Below are positions 39,467 through 46,803 of a DNA stretch of 64,000 nucleotides, one piece after another. The stretch lies in contig NZ_FWFV01000010.1 in NCBI RefSeq assembly GCF_900172315.1, positions 40,182-104,181 on the forward strand, written 5' to 3'. Below the pieces are notes generated by a model that saw only the letters and a program-made list of their open reading frames with translations, was not told the DNA's origin and did no database searches. Position 1 is the first letter of the stretch; every line of letters starts with the position of its first letter. A program made the translations under genes and the position numbers. The DNA is from Palleronia marisminoris (GTDB lineage: Bacteria; Pseudomonadota; Alphaproteobacteria; Rhodobacterales; Rhodobacteraceae).

Positions 39467-40204
39467 TCAGAACTGGTAGGCCACGCGGCCCGCGATCGAG
39501 GTCGCATCGGCTTCGAGGCCGGTGTCGTCGAAATCGTCGAAGCGGTGGTACAGGACTTCGGCACCGACAACCACGTTGTCCGTAACCTTGTAGTCCACAC
39601 CGGCACCGATGACGCCACCGACGCCTTCGAATTCCTCTTCGTTGAACTCGGCCTTGGCGTAAGCCGCACCAACCGTACCGTAGACCAGCGTGTTGCCCAA
39701 GTCGTAACCGGCGCGCAGCTTCAGGCGGTGAACCTGATCGATGTCGAGGCCTTCGATGTTGTACTCTTCGTCAAGACCGTCGCCGTCGGTGTCCGGGCCG
39801 GTGATGATCTGATCATCGCCGCTGATGCCCGTAGCGTTCAGGTCGAGTTCCGCGCCAAGCACGAAGTTACCGAAGTCGTGCTGGTAACCGGCGAAAACAC
39901 CGCCGATAGCACCGTCGGCGTCAATATCGCCGAAGACGTCGGAGAATGCGGCAACGAGATCGTCATCATCGTCGTCGCCGAAATCGCCGTCACCGTCGGC
40001 GTCGATGCTCAGGCCGCCGAGGTCGGCATCGCCGCGAGCGTAGCCCAGCGACGCACCGACGTAGCCGCCGGTCCAGTCCTGCACGGGCATGACGAGGGGC
40101 GCGGGGGCCATCGGAACGGGCTCGACCGGGGCGGGGGCGATGCCACCGGCGTAGGCAGCACCGGCGAACAGGGCACCGGCAGCGGTAAGGGTCACGAATT
40201 TCAT
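39467..40204 (-). CDS. outer-membrane beta-barrel protein (acidic copy 1)
   Basis: A 245-residue outer-membrane beta-barrel of the OmpA-like/Omp25-type porin family. Signal peptide MKFVTLTAAGALFAGAAYA is cleaved near residue 19, followed by a Pro-rich linker (APAPVEPVPMAPAP), beta strands such as DWTGGYVGASLGY and NFVLGAELDLNAT, and a C-terminal VAYQF ending in Phe as expected for BAM recognition. Two insertions are extremely acidic (DADGDGDFGDDDDDD about residues 68-82 and DTDGDGLDEE about 138), with DxDxDG calcium-loop patterns. A good GGAG site precedes the ATG at 40204. It is tandem to a paralogue 284 bases upstream on the same strand and shares its promoter and terminator sequences. Confidence 0.88.
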   Translation of the reverse strand: MKFVTLTAAGALFAGAAYAGGIAPAPVEPVPMAPAPLVMPVQDWTGGYVGASLGYARGDADLGGLSIDADGDGDFGDDDDDDLVAAFSDVFGDIDADGAIGGVFAGYQHDFGNFVLGAELDLNATGISGDDQIITGPDTDGDGLDEEYNIEGLDIDQVHRLKLRAGYDLGNTLVYGTVGAAYAKAEFNEEEFEGVGGVIGAGVDYKVTDNVVVGAEVLYHRFDDFDDTGLEADATSIAGRVAYQF

Positions 40205-40254
40205 TGTCTGCTCCTACTGAAAACTGGATGTCGCCACGGGGGTACCATGGAATC

Positions 40255-40265
40255 TGTCCCGGACA
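40255..40265. promoter_or_regulatory. inverted repeat in leader of copy 1
   Basis: TGTCCCGGACA, an inverted repeat with one central base, lies just downstream of the predicted transcription start and is conserved in the second copy at 41239-41249. It could be an operator or an RNA element. Confidence 0.45.
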
Positions 40266-40275
40266 TCTGTGAGCA

Positions 40276-40302
40276 TAGACACCAATCGGAAGAGTATGTT
40301 CC
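40276..40302 (-). promoter_or_regulatory. ECF-sigma-type promoter of copy 1
   Basis: On the minus strand GGAAC (40302-40298) and GTCTA (40280-40276) are separated by 17 bases. GGAAC at -35 with GTC at -10 is the general extracytoplasmic-function sigma pattern. The same two boxes with the same spacing lie upstream of copy 2. Confidence 0.6.
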
Positions 40303-40435
40303 AATCACGAAAGAACACCCAAGCGGAGTGTTGCAAATGGGCGACGAATTTCCTTGCGTCCAGCCCCTGATGCGGCCTTCGCGGTCCGTATCGCACGGCT
40401 CGAGGGGCTGAACTTCAACCCGGGCGGTGCACATG

Positions 40436-40464
40436 AAAAAGGGGCCGGGCACAGGCCCGACCCC
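40436..40464 (-). terminator. terminator after outer-membrane protein copy 2
   Basis: Same stem, mismatch and T-run as the copy 1 terminator (GGGGCCGGGC with GCCCGACCCC, then TTTTT). It lies between copy 2 and the promoter of copy 1. Confidence 0.85.
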
Positions 40465-40487
40465 TTCTGTCGCTCGATCCGGGTGGA

Positions 40488-41189
40488 TCAGAACTGGTAG
40501 GCCACGCGGGCCTGAACGGTGGTAACGTCGGCGTCGACGCCCGTGTCGTCGAAATCGTCGAACTTGTGGTACAGCACTTCGCCGCCGACCACGACGTTGT
40601 CGGTCACCTTGTAGTCGACGCCGGCACCGACAACGTAGCCCGTGTCGCTCAGCGTTTCACCGAACGCGTCGGCCTCGGCGTAGGCCGCACCGGCCACACC
40701 GTAGATGAGCGTGTTGCCGGCGTCGTAGCCCGCGCGCATCTTCAGACGGTGGATCTGGTCGATGGACACGCCTTCTTCGTCCTCGTCGGAATCATCGAGG
40801 AAATCGCTGAAGTCATCGTCGTCGAAGTCGAGGTTCGCAGCGTTCAGGTCGAGTTCGGCGCCGAGCACGAACTGGCCGAAGTCGTACTGGTAACCGGCGA
40901 AGGCACCGCCGACGACACCGTCGCCATCGACGTCGAAGATGCCATCGTCATCATCGTCGGTATCATCGTCGTCGTCGAGGATGGCGTCCAGCGCATCGTC
41001 GTCACCGTCGAGGTTCACGCCACCCCAACCAAGGGACGCACCTGCATAGCCGCCGGTCCAGTCCTGCGACGGCATGACGATGGGCGCGGGGGCCATCGGG
41101 ACGGGCTCGACCGGCGCGGGGGCGATGCCACCGGCATAGGCGGCACCGGCAAAGAGGGCGCCAGCAGCGGTAAGAGTTACGAGTTTCAT
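40488..41189 (-). CDS. outer-membrane beta-barrel protein (acidic copy 2)
   Basis: A 233-residue paralogue of the adjacent outer-membrane barrel. The signal peptide (MKLVTLTAAGALFAGAAYA), Pro-rich linker and strands (DWTGGYAGASLGW, QFVLGAELDLNA, VDYKVTDNVVVGGEVLYH) are almost the same, but the acidic insertions differ in length and sequence (runs of Asp between residues 55 and 85, and again near 125-140). A DVDGDG loop is again present. The ATG at 41189 follows AAGGAG; a longer frame to 41288 covers the promoter region and was rejected. Function unknown; calcium-dependent surface stability is one inference. Confidence 0.88.
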   Translation of the reverse strand: MKLVTLTAAGALFAGAAYAGGIAPAPVEPVPMAPAPIVMPSQDWTGGYAGASLGWGGVNLDGDDDALDAILDDDDDTDDDDDGIFDVDGDGVVGGAFAGYQYDFGQFVLGAELDLNAANLDFDDDDFSDFLDDSDEDEEGVSIDQIHRLKMRAGYDAGNTLIYGVAGAAYAEADAFGETLSDTGYVVGAGVDYKVTDNVVVGGEVLYHKFDDFDDTGVDADVTTVQARVAYQF

Positions 41190-41238
41190 GTTCTGCTCCT
41201 TATTAGCACGATGTCGCCGCGGGAAATCCCGTGGAATG

Positions 41239-41249
41239 TGTCCCGGACA
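41239..41249. promoter_or_regulatory. inverted repeat in leader of copy 2
   Basis: TGTCCCGGACA, identical to the copy 1 element and at the same distance from the GTCTA box (10 bases). Confidence 0.45.
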
Positions 41250-41259
41250 TCTGTGGCCA

Positions 41260-41286
41260 TAGACGCCAAATCGGGGGGGATGTTCC
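41260..41286 (-). promoter_or_regulatory. ECF-sigma-type promoter of copy 2
   Basis: Minus-strand GGAAC (41286-41282), 17 bases, GTCTA (41264-41260). The spacer differs in sequence from copy 1 while both boxes and the spacing are kept, which suggests selection on the boxes. Confidence 0.6.
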
Positions 41287-41382
41287 AATCACGAAAATTT
41301 CGTTCGGCGGCGTGTTGCACCTTGACTACACTCAATTCGGCAAGTTACCGCCGAAAGCTGCCGCAGAATTGCGAGCTTCTCG

Positions 41383-43194
41383 TCAACCCCCTGACTTCTC
41401 TTCCAGAATCAGCCACTCTTCTTCGGCTGAACTCAGCCGATCCTGACGATCGGCCAAAGCGTCGGTCGCTTTGGCGAACTTGACAGGCTCGCGGGCGAAT
41501 AATTCTGGATCCGCCAACAGCGACTCGAGCTTCGAAATCTCCGACTCGATGCGCGCGATTTCGGTGGGCAGTTCTTTCAGGCGGTGCGTTTCGGTGAAGG
41601 TCAGGCCCTGCGATTCCCTGGTCGGACCGTCATTCGCGGATTTCGGAACGGACTGCCGCGGCTTCTCCTGCATGATGTCGGACTCGGCGGGCTTCTGCGC
41701 CTGGTAGTCCGACCAGCCGCCGGCATAGGCGGTGACGTGGCCGCCGCCTTCGAATGCCACGGTCTGCGTCGCCACCCGGTCGAGGAAATCCCGGTCGTGG
41801 CTGACCAGAAGGACCGTCCCGTCGTAATCGGCCAGCAGGTCCTGCAGCAGGTCGAGCGTTTCGATATCCAGGTCGTTGGTCGGTTCGTCCAGCACCAGGA
41901 GGTTGGACGGTTTCGCCATCAATCGCGCCAGAAGCAGCCGCGCCTTTTCGCCCCCCGACAGGGACCGCACCGGCGCGCGGGCCTGCGCTTCCGAAAAGAG
42001 GAAGTCCTTGAGGTAGCCGACCACGTGCCGCGGCGTGCCGCGGACCATGATCTGGTCCGCCTGCCCCGAAACGCGCATGTCGGGCGAGCCCGTCAGGCTG
42101 TCCCACAGCGTCATGTCCGGATCAAGCGCCGCGCGGGACTGGTCGAACACCGCGAGTTCCAGGTTGGTGCCCTGGCGGACCTTGCCGCTGTCGGGCTCGA
42201 GCTCGCCAGTCAGCATCTTCAGCACGGTCGTCTTGCCCACGCCGTTCGGGCCGACGAAGGCCACCCGGTCGCCCCGCGCGATCTTGATCGAGAACGGCTG
42301 CAGGATCGTCCGGTCGCCATAGCTCTTGGTGATCGCGTCCGCTTCGATCACCTTCTTGCCCGATTGCGACCCGCTTTCGAGATCGAGCGCGGCGGTCCCC
42401 TGCCGGCGGATCATGTTCGACCGTGTCTCGCGCAGCTTCCCAAGCTCACGCACGCGGCCCTGGTTGCGCTTGCGCCGGGCCGAGATGCCCTCGACCGCCC
42501 ATTTCGCCTCGGCCTTGATCTTGCGGTCGAGCTTGTGGCGTTGCTGGTCCTCGTCCTCCCAGACCTTGTCGCGCCAGTCCTCGAAGCTCTCGAAGCCCTG
42601 CTCCAGCCGGCGCACCTGGCCGCGGTCGATCCACAGCGTGGCGCGGGTCAGGTTCCGCAGGAACGCCCGGTCGTGCGAGATCAGCACGAAGCCCGACCGC
42701 GTGCTCGTCAGCTGCTGCTCGAGCCAGGCGATCGCCCGAATGTCGAGGTGGTTCGTCGGCTCGTCCAGAAGCATCAGCTCGGGCGCCTCCGCCAGCAGCT
42801 TGGCCAGCGCTGCGCGCCGCCGCTCGCCGCCCGAAGCCTTCGCGGGGTCCGTGGCGGGGTCGAAGGTCAGGTCGTCGGCGACCATCTCGACCTTGTAGGC
42901 CTCGGATGGGTCGAGGGCCGAGGTCGCGAAATCGCCAAGCGTCGCGAAACCCTCCATCGAGGGTTCCTGCTCCATGTAGCCGACCGTGGTCCCGGGCGAG
43001 AGGACGCAGCCGCCGCGGTCGGGCTCGACCAATCCGGCCATGACCTTCATCAGGGTGGATTTGCCCGATCCGTTCCGGCCGACCAGCGCCACCCGGTCGC
43101 CCGGTTGCACGACGAGGTCGAGATCCGAGAAGATCGGATCGCCGCCGAAGGTGAGGGAAATGTCGGAGAGTTGTAAAAGCGGTGTGCGTGCCAT
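41383..43194 (-). CDS. uup: ABC-F ATPase, Uup type
   Basis: A 603-residue soluble protein with two ABC ATPase domains and no membrane segment. Walker A sites are GRNGSGKST (about residue 39) and GPNGVGKTT (about 320); the ABC-F signatures are ASGGERRRAALAK and LSGGEKARLLLARL. A basic linker lies between the domains and a charged coiled coil occupies the last 70 residues, the Uup hallmark involved in nucleic-acid binding. ABC-F proteins act on the ribosome or, for Uup, on branched DNA intermediates. It stands alone, divergent from clpS across 76 bases. Confidence 0.9.
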   Translation of the reverse strand: MARTPLLQLSDISLTFGGDPIFSDLDLVVQPGDRVALVGRNGSGKSTLMKVMAGLVEPDRGGCVLSPGTTVGYMEQEPSMEGFATLGDFATSALDPSEAYKVEMVADDLTFDPATDPAKASGGERRRAALAKLLAEAPELMLLDEPTNHLDIRAIAWLEQQLTSTRSGFVLISHDRAFLRNLTRATLWIDRGQVRRLEQGFESFEDWRDKVWEDEDQQRHKLDRKIKAEAKWAVEGISARRKRNQGRVRELGKLRETRSNMIRRQGTAALDLESGSQSGKKVIEADAITKSYGDRTILQPFSIKIARGDRVAFVGPNGVGKTTVLKMLTGELEPDSGKVRQGTNLELAVFDQSRAALDPDMTLWDSLTGSPDMRVSGQADQIMVRGTPRHVVGYLKDFLFSEAQARAPVRSLSGGEKARLLLARLMAKPSNLLVLDEPTNDLDIETLDLLQDLLADYDGTVLLVSHDRDFLDRVATQTVAFEGGGHVTAYAGGWSDYQAQKPAESDIMQEKPRQSVPKSANDGPTRESQGLTFTETHRLKELPTEIARIESEISKLESLLADPELFAREPVKFAKATDALADRQDRLSSAEEEWLILEEKSGG

Positions 43195-43270
43195 CCGCGC
43201 GAGGTAGAGGGCGCCGCGTGCCTTATCAAGACGCCGATGCCGGCCCGCGCGAACGATCTACGTAACGCTC

Positions 43271-43573
43271 ATGCCCCACGCCCCGACGACACCCCGGACC
43301 GAGGCCCGGCCGAAGACGGCCCGCCCGCCGCTCTACAAGGTGATCCTGCTGAACGACGATTTCACGCCGCGCGACTTCGTGGTGACGGTGCTGAAGGCGG
43401 TGTTCCGGATGGGCGAAGGCGAGGCCCTGGGCGTCATGCTGGCCGCTCACCAGCTCGGAGCCGCGGTCGTCGCCGTCTTCACCCGCGAGATCGCCGAGGA
43501 GAAGATCCTCCGCGCCCACGAGATGGCCGCGGCCGAGGATCACCCGCTGACCTTCACCTCCGAGAAGGAGTAG
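43271..43573 (+). CDS. clpS: ATP-dependent protease adaptor ClpS (ClpS2 type)
   Basis: A 100-residue adaptor that binds N-degron substrates and delivers them to ClpAP. The core reads ILLNDDFTPRDFVVTVLKAV, then LAAHQLGAAVVAVFTREIAE. The position of the hydrophobic gatekeeper Met after TP in E. coli ClpS is Arg here, and the KAVFRM segment matches the second alphaproteobacterial paralogue ClpS2. No clpA is adjacent. The ribosome binding site is weak. Its stop codon directly abuts that of the convergent acyltransferase gene. Confidence 0.88.
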   Translation: MPHAPTTPRTEARPKTARPPLYKVILLNDDFTPRDFVVTVLKAVFRMGEGEALGVMLAAHQLGAAVVAVFTREIAEEKILRAHEMAAAEDHPLTFTSEKE

Positions 43574-44302
43574 TCAGCCCGCCACGGCCCGCAGTAGACG
43601 TTGCCGTGCGGGCGGAATGGCTCCGATCTCGACGCCGGTGAAGACGTGCATCGTCCCCATCTCGTCATCCACCACCGCATGATCCGACACCCAGCCGCCC
43701 ATGGTGAGGTAGGTGCGCAGCAGCGGCGGCATCGCCGCCATCGCGCGCCGCGGGTCCAGCGGCCGGGTCAGCGCGCGCGCCAGCGCCACCACGCGCGGCG
43801 CCTTCACGCGGGGCAGCCAGCGCGGCGGCGCAACGTGGCGCTGGTGCAGGAAGGCGAAGGCATCGGCATGGGTCTTGGCGTCGGTCCCCTGGAACGAGGC
43901 GCAGCCGAACAGCATCTCGACCCCCTCGTCATCCACGATCCGCGTCAGCGCACCCCAGGCCAGCCGCAGGATGTCGGGGTCACGGTGGTCGGGATGGATG
44001 CAGAAGCGCCCCAGCTCGACCATCTTGCCGTCGAACGCGCCGAGCTTGCCCAGCTCGTAGTAGCGCGCCGAGTAGGACGCGCCGATCTCGGCCCCGTTGG
44101 CCAGCGGCATGAGGCGGAAGGTGCAGACCGCCGTGCCGGTGCGGATGTCCTCGATCATGACGTGGCGGCAGCGGGCATCGTACTCGTCCCCCGCCGCGCG
44201 GTCGGCGGGAAAAACCGTCGCCCGAAGTGCCAGGCACCGCGCGATTTCGACCGAACTCTGCGCCTCGAAGACCCGGTAACGGCCCTTTGCCAGTATGGTC
44301 AT
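43574..44302 (-). CDS. olsB: OlsB-like ornithine N-acyltransferase (GNAT family)
   Basis: A 242-residue GNAT-like protein resembling OlsB, which transfers a 3-hydroxyacyl chain from acyl-carrier protein to ornithine to make lyso-ornithine lipid. Supporting segments are ALRATVFPADRAAGDEYDAR near residue 26, VELGRFCIHPDHRDPDILR near 95, and the C-terminal YLTMGGWVSDHAVVDDEMGT. The second enzyme, OlsA, is not adjacent. Divergent from msrB over 105 bases. A generic GNAT acyltransferase is the alternative. Confidence 0.65.
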   Translation of the reverse strand: MTILAKGRYRVFEAQSSVEIARCLALRATVFPADRAAGDEYDARCRHVMIEDIRTGTAVCTFRLMPLANGAEIGASYSARYYELGKLGAFDGKMVELGRFCIHPDHRDPDILRLAWGALTRIVDDEGVEMLFGCASFQGTDAKTHADAFAFLHQRHVAPPRWLPRVKAPRVVALARALTRPLDPRRAMAAMPPLLRTYLTMGGWVSDHAVVDDEMGTMHVFTGVEIGAIPPARQRLLRAVAG

Positions 44303-44407
44303 GACACCGACCCCACCCTTTCAACGCCCTCACTGGACCTTAAATAGGCCTGCAAACGCAATAGCGGACACGACGCGACGTATCCGTGACACAAAACCGA
44401 GGACAGC

Positions 44408-44800
44408 ATGGAAAAAGTGCAGAAATCCGACACCGAATGGCGCGAAGCGCTTTCCGATCTCGCCTACAAGGTGACCCGCAAGCATGGCACCGAACGCGCC
44501 GGCACCCACGAGGACTTCCCCGCGGGCCCCGGCACCTACAACTGCGTCTGCTGCGGCCTGCCGGTGTTCGACCAGGATCACAAGTTCGACAGCGGCACCG
44601 GCTGGCCGTCGTTCTACGAGCCGGCCGATCCCGGGAATGTCGAGACCTCCGAGGACCGCAAGCTCTTCATGAAGCGGACCGAAGTGCACTGCGCCCGGTG
44701 CGAGGCGCATCTGGGGCACGTCTTTCCAGACGGACCCCAGCCCACCGGCCTGCGCTACTGCATCAACGGGGTCGCCCTCGAGTTCGAACCCAAGGGCTAG
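44408..44800 (+). CDS. msrB: peptide-methionine (R)-S-oxide reductase
   Basis: A 130-residue MsrB repairing methionine-R-sulfoxide. Zinc ligands are the CxxC pairs at Cys46/49 and Cys95/98, and the catalytic cysteine is Cys118 in [11 protein letters not shown]. The [10 protein letters not shown] motif is intact. There is no signal peptide, so it is cytoplasmic. It ends three bases before the convergent bamE gene. It is a stand-alone gene with its own promoter in the 105-base divergent gap. Confidence 0.95.
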   Translation: MEKVQKSDTEWREALSDLAYKVTRKHGTERAGTHEDFPAGPGTYNCVCCGLPVFDQDHKFDSGTGWPSFYEPADPGNVETSEDRKLFMKRTEVHCARCEAHLGHVFPDGPQPTGLRYCINGVALEFEPKG

Positions 44801-44803
44801 ACC

Positions 44804-45256
44804 TCAACCGTCGTCGAAGAAATCGGCCGGGTTGAAGGCGCCCACGTTACGGAAGAGCTGGCGCAGGAAGCTGATGCCCTCGGTGCTTTGCGTCGTGGTG
44901 CGGCGCGACAGTCGCACCACCCGGCCATCCTCAAGCCCGTAGCGTTCGATATTCGAAAGCGCGCCATTCTCGGCGAACGAGATCGCAAGGACCTCGCGAT
45001 CCACCTCTTCCGGGGCGAGCGCCCCGTAGTGGCGGAACCGGCTTTGCACGTAATACCACGAATCCGCACCAAGCACGCCGGTCGAGGTCGGTCGGCCCAC
45101 GGCCGCGGCAACCTCGTCGCGCGTCGCGACGCCGACCTGCAGCGGGGCGAGCTCGTCGTCGGGGGGCACGTAGCCGTGCGTTTCATAGACGGCGGAGCAG
45201 GCCGCCAGCGTCAGGGCAAGAAGGCCCGCCACCAGCAGACGTAGATGATTGCTCAT
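44804..45256 (-). CDS. bamE: outer-membrane assembly lipoprotein BamE (SmpA/OmlA)
   Basis: A 150-residue lipoprotein with lipobox LAACS at Cys20, so it is attached to the outer membrane inner face. The SmpA/OmlA fold is suggested by QVGVATRDEVAAAVGRPTST and DSWYYVQSRF. It is a small subunit of the BAM beta-barrel assembly complex. The C-terminus after residue 120 is longer than in E. coli. Divergent from yceD, a pairing common in Rhodobacteraceae. Confidence 0.9.
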   Translation of the reverse strand: MSNHLRLLVAGLLALTLAACSAVYETHGYVPPDDELAPLQVGVATRDEVAAAVGRPTSTGVLGADSWYYVQSRFRHYGALAPEEVDREVLAISFAENGALSNIERYGLEDGRVVRLSRRTTTQSTEGISFLRQLFRNVGAFNPADFFDDG

Positions 45257-45329
45257 GTGTGGTCCCTTGTCCCTTTGCCCTGTCGCTGCCTACATCAATG
45301 AGGATGGAACGATCAAGAATGGAGGGGCC

Positions 45330-45866
45330 ATGCCGCCCGAGAGCGACGACACCAGGATCCGCCTGACCGGCACCGGCCCGCGCGAGCCCCGCGAGTTCGA
45401 CCTGCGCCCCGACGAGGCCACCCGTGCCGCGCTGGCCGCCGAGTTCGACCTTTCCGCGCTGCGCAAGTTGCGATTCGCGGGGCAGTTGGTGCCCACGGGC
45501 CGACGCGACTGGCGGCTCGAGGCGACGCTCGGGGCGACGGTCGTGCAGCCCTGCGGCGTGACGCTCGAGCCGGTGACGACCCGGATCGACGAAGAGATCT
45601 TGCGTCATTTCATGGCCGACTGGTCCGCGCCGGAGGTGGCCGAGCACGAAGTCTCGGAGGACACCGACGACGAACCCCTGCCCGCCGTACTCGACCTGAT
45701 GGCTGTGATCGCCGAAGAGCTGTCGCTTGCCATCCCGGCCTTTCCCCGCGCCGAAGGGGTGGACGAGGTCGAGGCCGAGGCCCGGCCCACGGGGGCCGAG
45801 CCGATCAGGGACGAAGACACCAAGCCCTTCGCGGGCCTGCGCGACGCGCTCTCGCGCGACAACTGA
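45330..45866 (+). CDS. yceD: DUF177 / YceD-family protein
   Basis: A 178-residue acidic protein of the DUF177 family, linked in other organisms to 23S rRNA accumulation. The conserved core includes PCGVTLEPVTTRIDEEILRHF near residue 70, with one of the usual cysteines, and an acidic C-terminus ending in KPFAGLRDAL. The ATG at 45330 follows GGAGGGG; an earlier ATG at 45249 would overlap bamE. Normally followed by rpmF-plsX; here its stop abuts the convergent znuA stop instead. Confidence 0.88.
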   Translation: MPPESDDTRIRLTGTGPREPREFDLRPDEATRAALAAEFDLSALRKLRFAGQLVPTGRRDWRLEATLGATVVQPCGVTLEPVTTRIDEEILRHFMADWSAPEVAEHEVSEDTDDEPLPAVLDLMAVIAEELSLAIPAFPRAEGVDEVEAEARPTGAEPIRDEDTKPFAGLRDALSRDN

Positions 45867-46760
45867 TCAACGCGACGCGCAGGTTTCGGACAGGTCCCCG
45901 ATCCCGGCGATGAGTGCCAGGTAGGCACCCAGCCCCTCGGCCCCGTCGAGCCCAGTCAGCGGCAGGGTGACGATCGGCAGGTCATGCGTCTCGCTCAGCC
46001 GCTGCGCCTGCGAGCGGTCGTCGCCCGGCGCGGCCAGCAGGCACGCGATGTCGCCCTCTTCGATCCGCGCCTCGATCTCGCGCAGGTGCTTCACGCCGGG
46101 ACGCGTCGCGTCGCTTTGCGAGATCGCCCCCGCGATCTGAAGGTCGAACGCCTCGGCGGCGGGCCCCCAGGCATCATGCACCACGAGAATCGCACCCGGC
46201 GGGGTCGCGTCGAGCCGCGCCCGCGCACCGGCGGCCGCCTGGCGGATCGTCGCGGCAGCCTCGGCGGCGTTGGCGTGGTAGGTCTCGGTTGCGGCCGGCT
46301 CCAGTTCGATCAGCGACTCGGCAATGACGTCGAGCCAGCGCGCGGCCGTTTCGGGATCGAGCCAGGCGTGCATGCCATGATCATGCGCGTGCGCCTCCTC
46401 GTCGCCTTCGTGGCGGTGCTCATCCTCGGCCTCGTGGTGATCGTGATCCTCGGCCGAATGCGCGCCGTCCTCGGCCTCGAGCAGCAGGACGCGGGCCGAG
46501 AGGTTCCCGGTCGGCCCGTCGAGCCACGGGGTCAGGCCGTCCCCAAGCCGCACGACGAGGTCCACCGAGGACAGCGCGCGCGCCTGGCTCGGCCGCAGCG
46601 AGGCGGTATGCGGGTCGTCGCCCGCCTCCAGCAAGGACGGGACCGGCGCCCCCAGGACGGCGGCCGAAAGGCCTGCGGTCAGGGGAAGGTCGGCGATGAC
46701 GGACGGCTCGGCCCACAGCGGGGTGGCCACGATAGCGGGGAGGAGGGCAAATCTGATCAT
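45867..46760 (-). CDS. znuA: zinc ABC transporter periplasmic binding protein
   Basis: A 297-residue cluster A-I metal-binding protein for high-affinity zinc uptake. A short signal peptide ends near WAEPS (residue 17). Between about residues 95 and 130 lies the His/Asp/Glu-rich loop (DHDHHEAEDEHRHEGDEEAH) typical of ZnuA, followed by the conserved HAWLDPE and VVHDAWG metal ligands. Divergent from zur-znuC-znuB across 43 bases containing a Zur box, so repressed by zinc-loaded Zur. No strong ribosome binding site is visible. Confidence 0.95.
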   Translation of the reverse strand: MIRFALLPAIVATPLWAEPSVIADLPLTAGLSAAVLGAPVPSLLEAGDDPHTASLRPSQARALSSVDLVVRLGDGLTPWLDGPTGNLSARVLLLEAEDGAHSAEDHDHHEAEDEHRHEGDEEAHAHDHGMHAWLDPETAARWLDVIAESLIELEPAATETYHANAAEAAATIRQAAAGARARLDATPPGAILVVHDAWGPAAEAFDLQIAGAISQSDATRPGVKHLREIEARIEEGDIACLLAAPGDDRSQAQRLSETHDLPIVTLPLTGLDGAEGLGAYLALIAGIGDLSETCASR

Positions 46761-46780
46761 GGCGTACTTGCTAGCCCGAG

Positions 46781-46795
46781 TGTTATACTATATCA
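46781..46795. promoter_or_regulatory. Zur box
   Basis: TGTTATACTATATCA is a near-perfect 7-1-7 palindrome (one mismatch) in the 43-base znuA/zur divergent region. It resembles the Zur consensus TGTTATAnTATAACA and is placed to repress both directions. Confidence 0.85.
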
Positions 46796-46803
46796 AGCCC
46801 CTC

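Larger units (their letters stand above)
39415..41286 (-). repeat. tandem duplication of promoter-gene-terminator unit
   Basis: Two units of roughly 1 kb, each with ECF-like promoter, inverted repeat, outer-membrane protein gene and terminator. Terminators are offset by 1,021 bases and promoters by 984. Coding strands and regulatory boxes are conserved; the acidic loops have diverged. Confidence 0.8.

Noticed and set aside
40920..40985. Asp-run region considered as a sequencing or frameshift artefact
   Set aside because: The frame stays open, the flanking barrel strands are in frame in both paralogues, and the DxDxDG patterns are biologically sensible.
41303..41355. TTCGGCGG and CCGCCGAA arms as a uup terminator or operator
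   Set aside because: The loop is too long (37 bases) and no T-run is present on either strand; likely chance in GC-rich DNA.
46380..46450. His-codon-rich repeat in znuA as a simple-sequence expansion
   Set aside because: It is the known metal-binding loop of ZnuA proteins.
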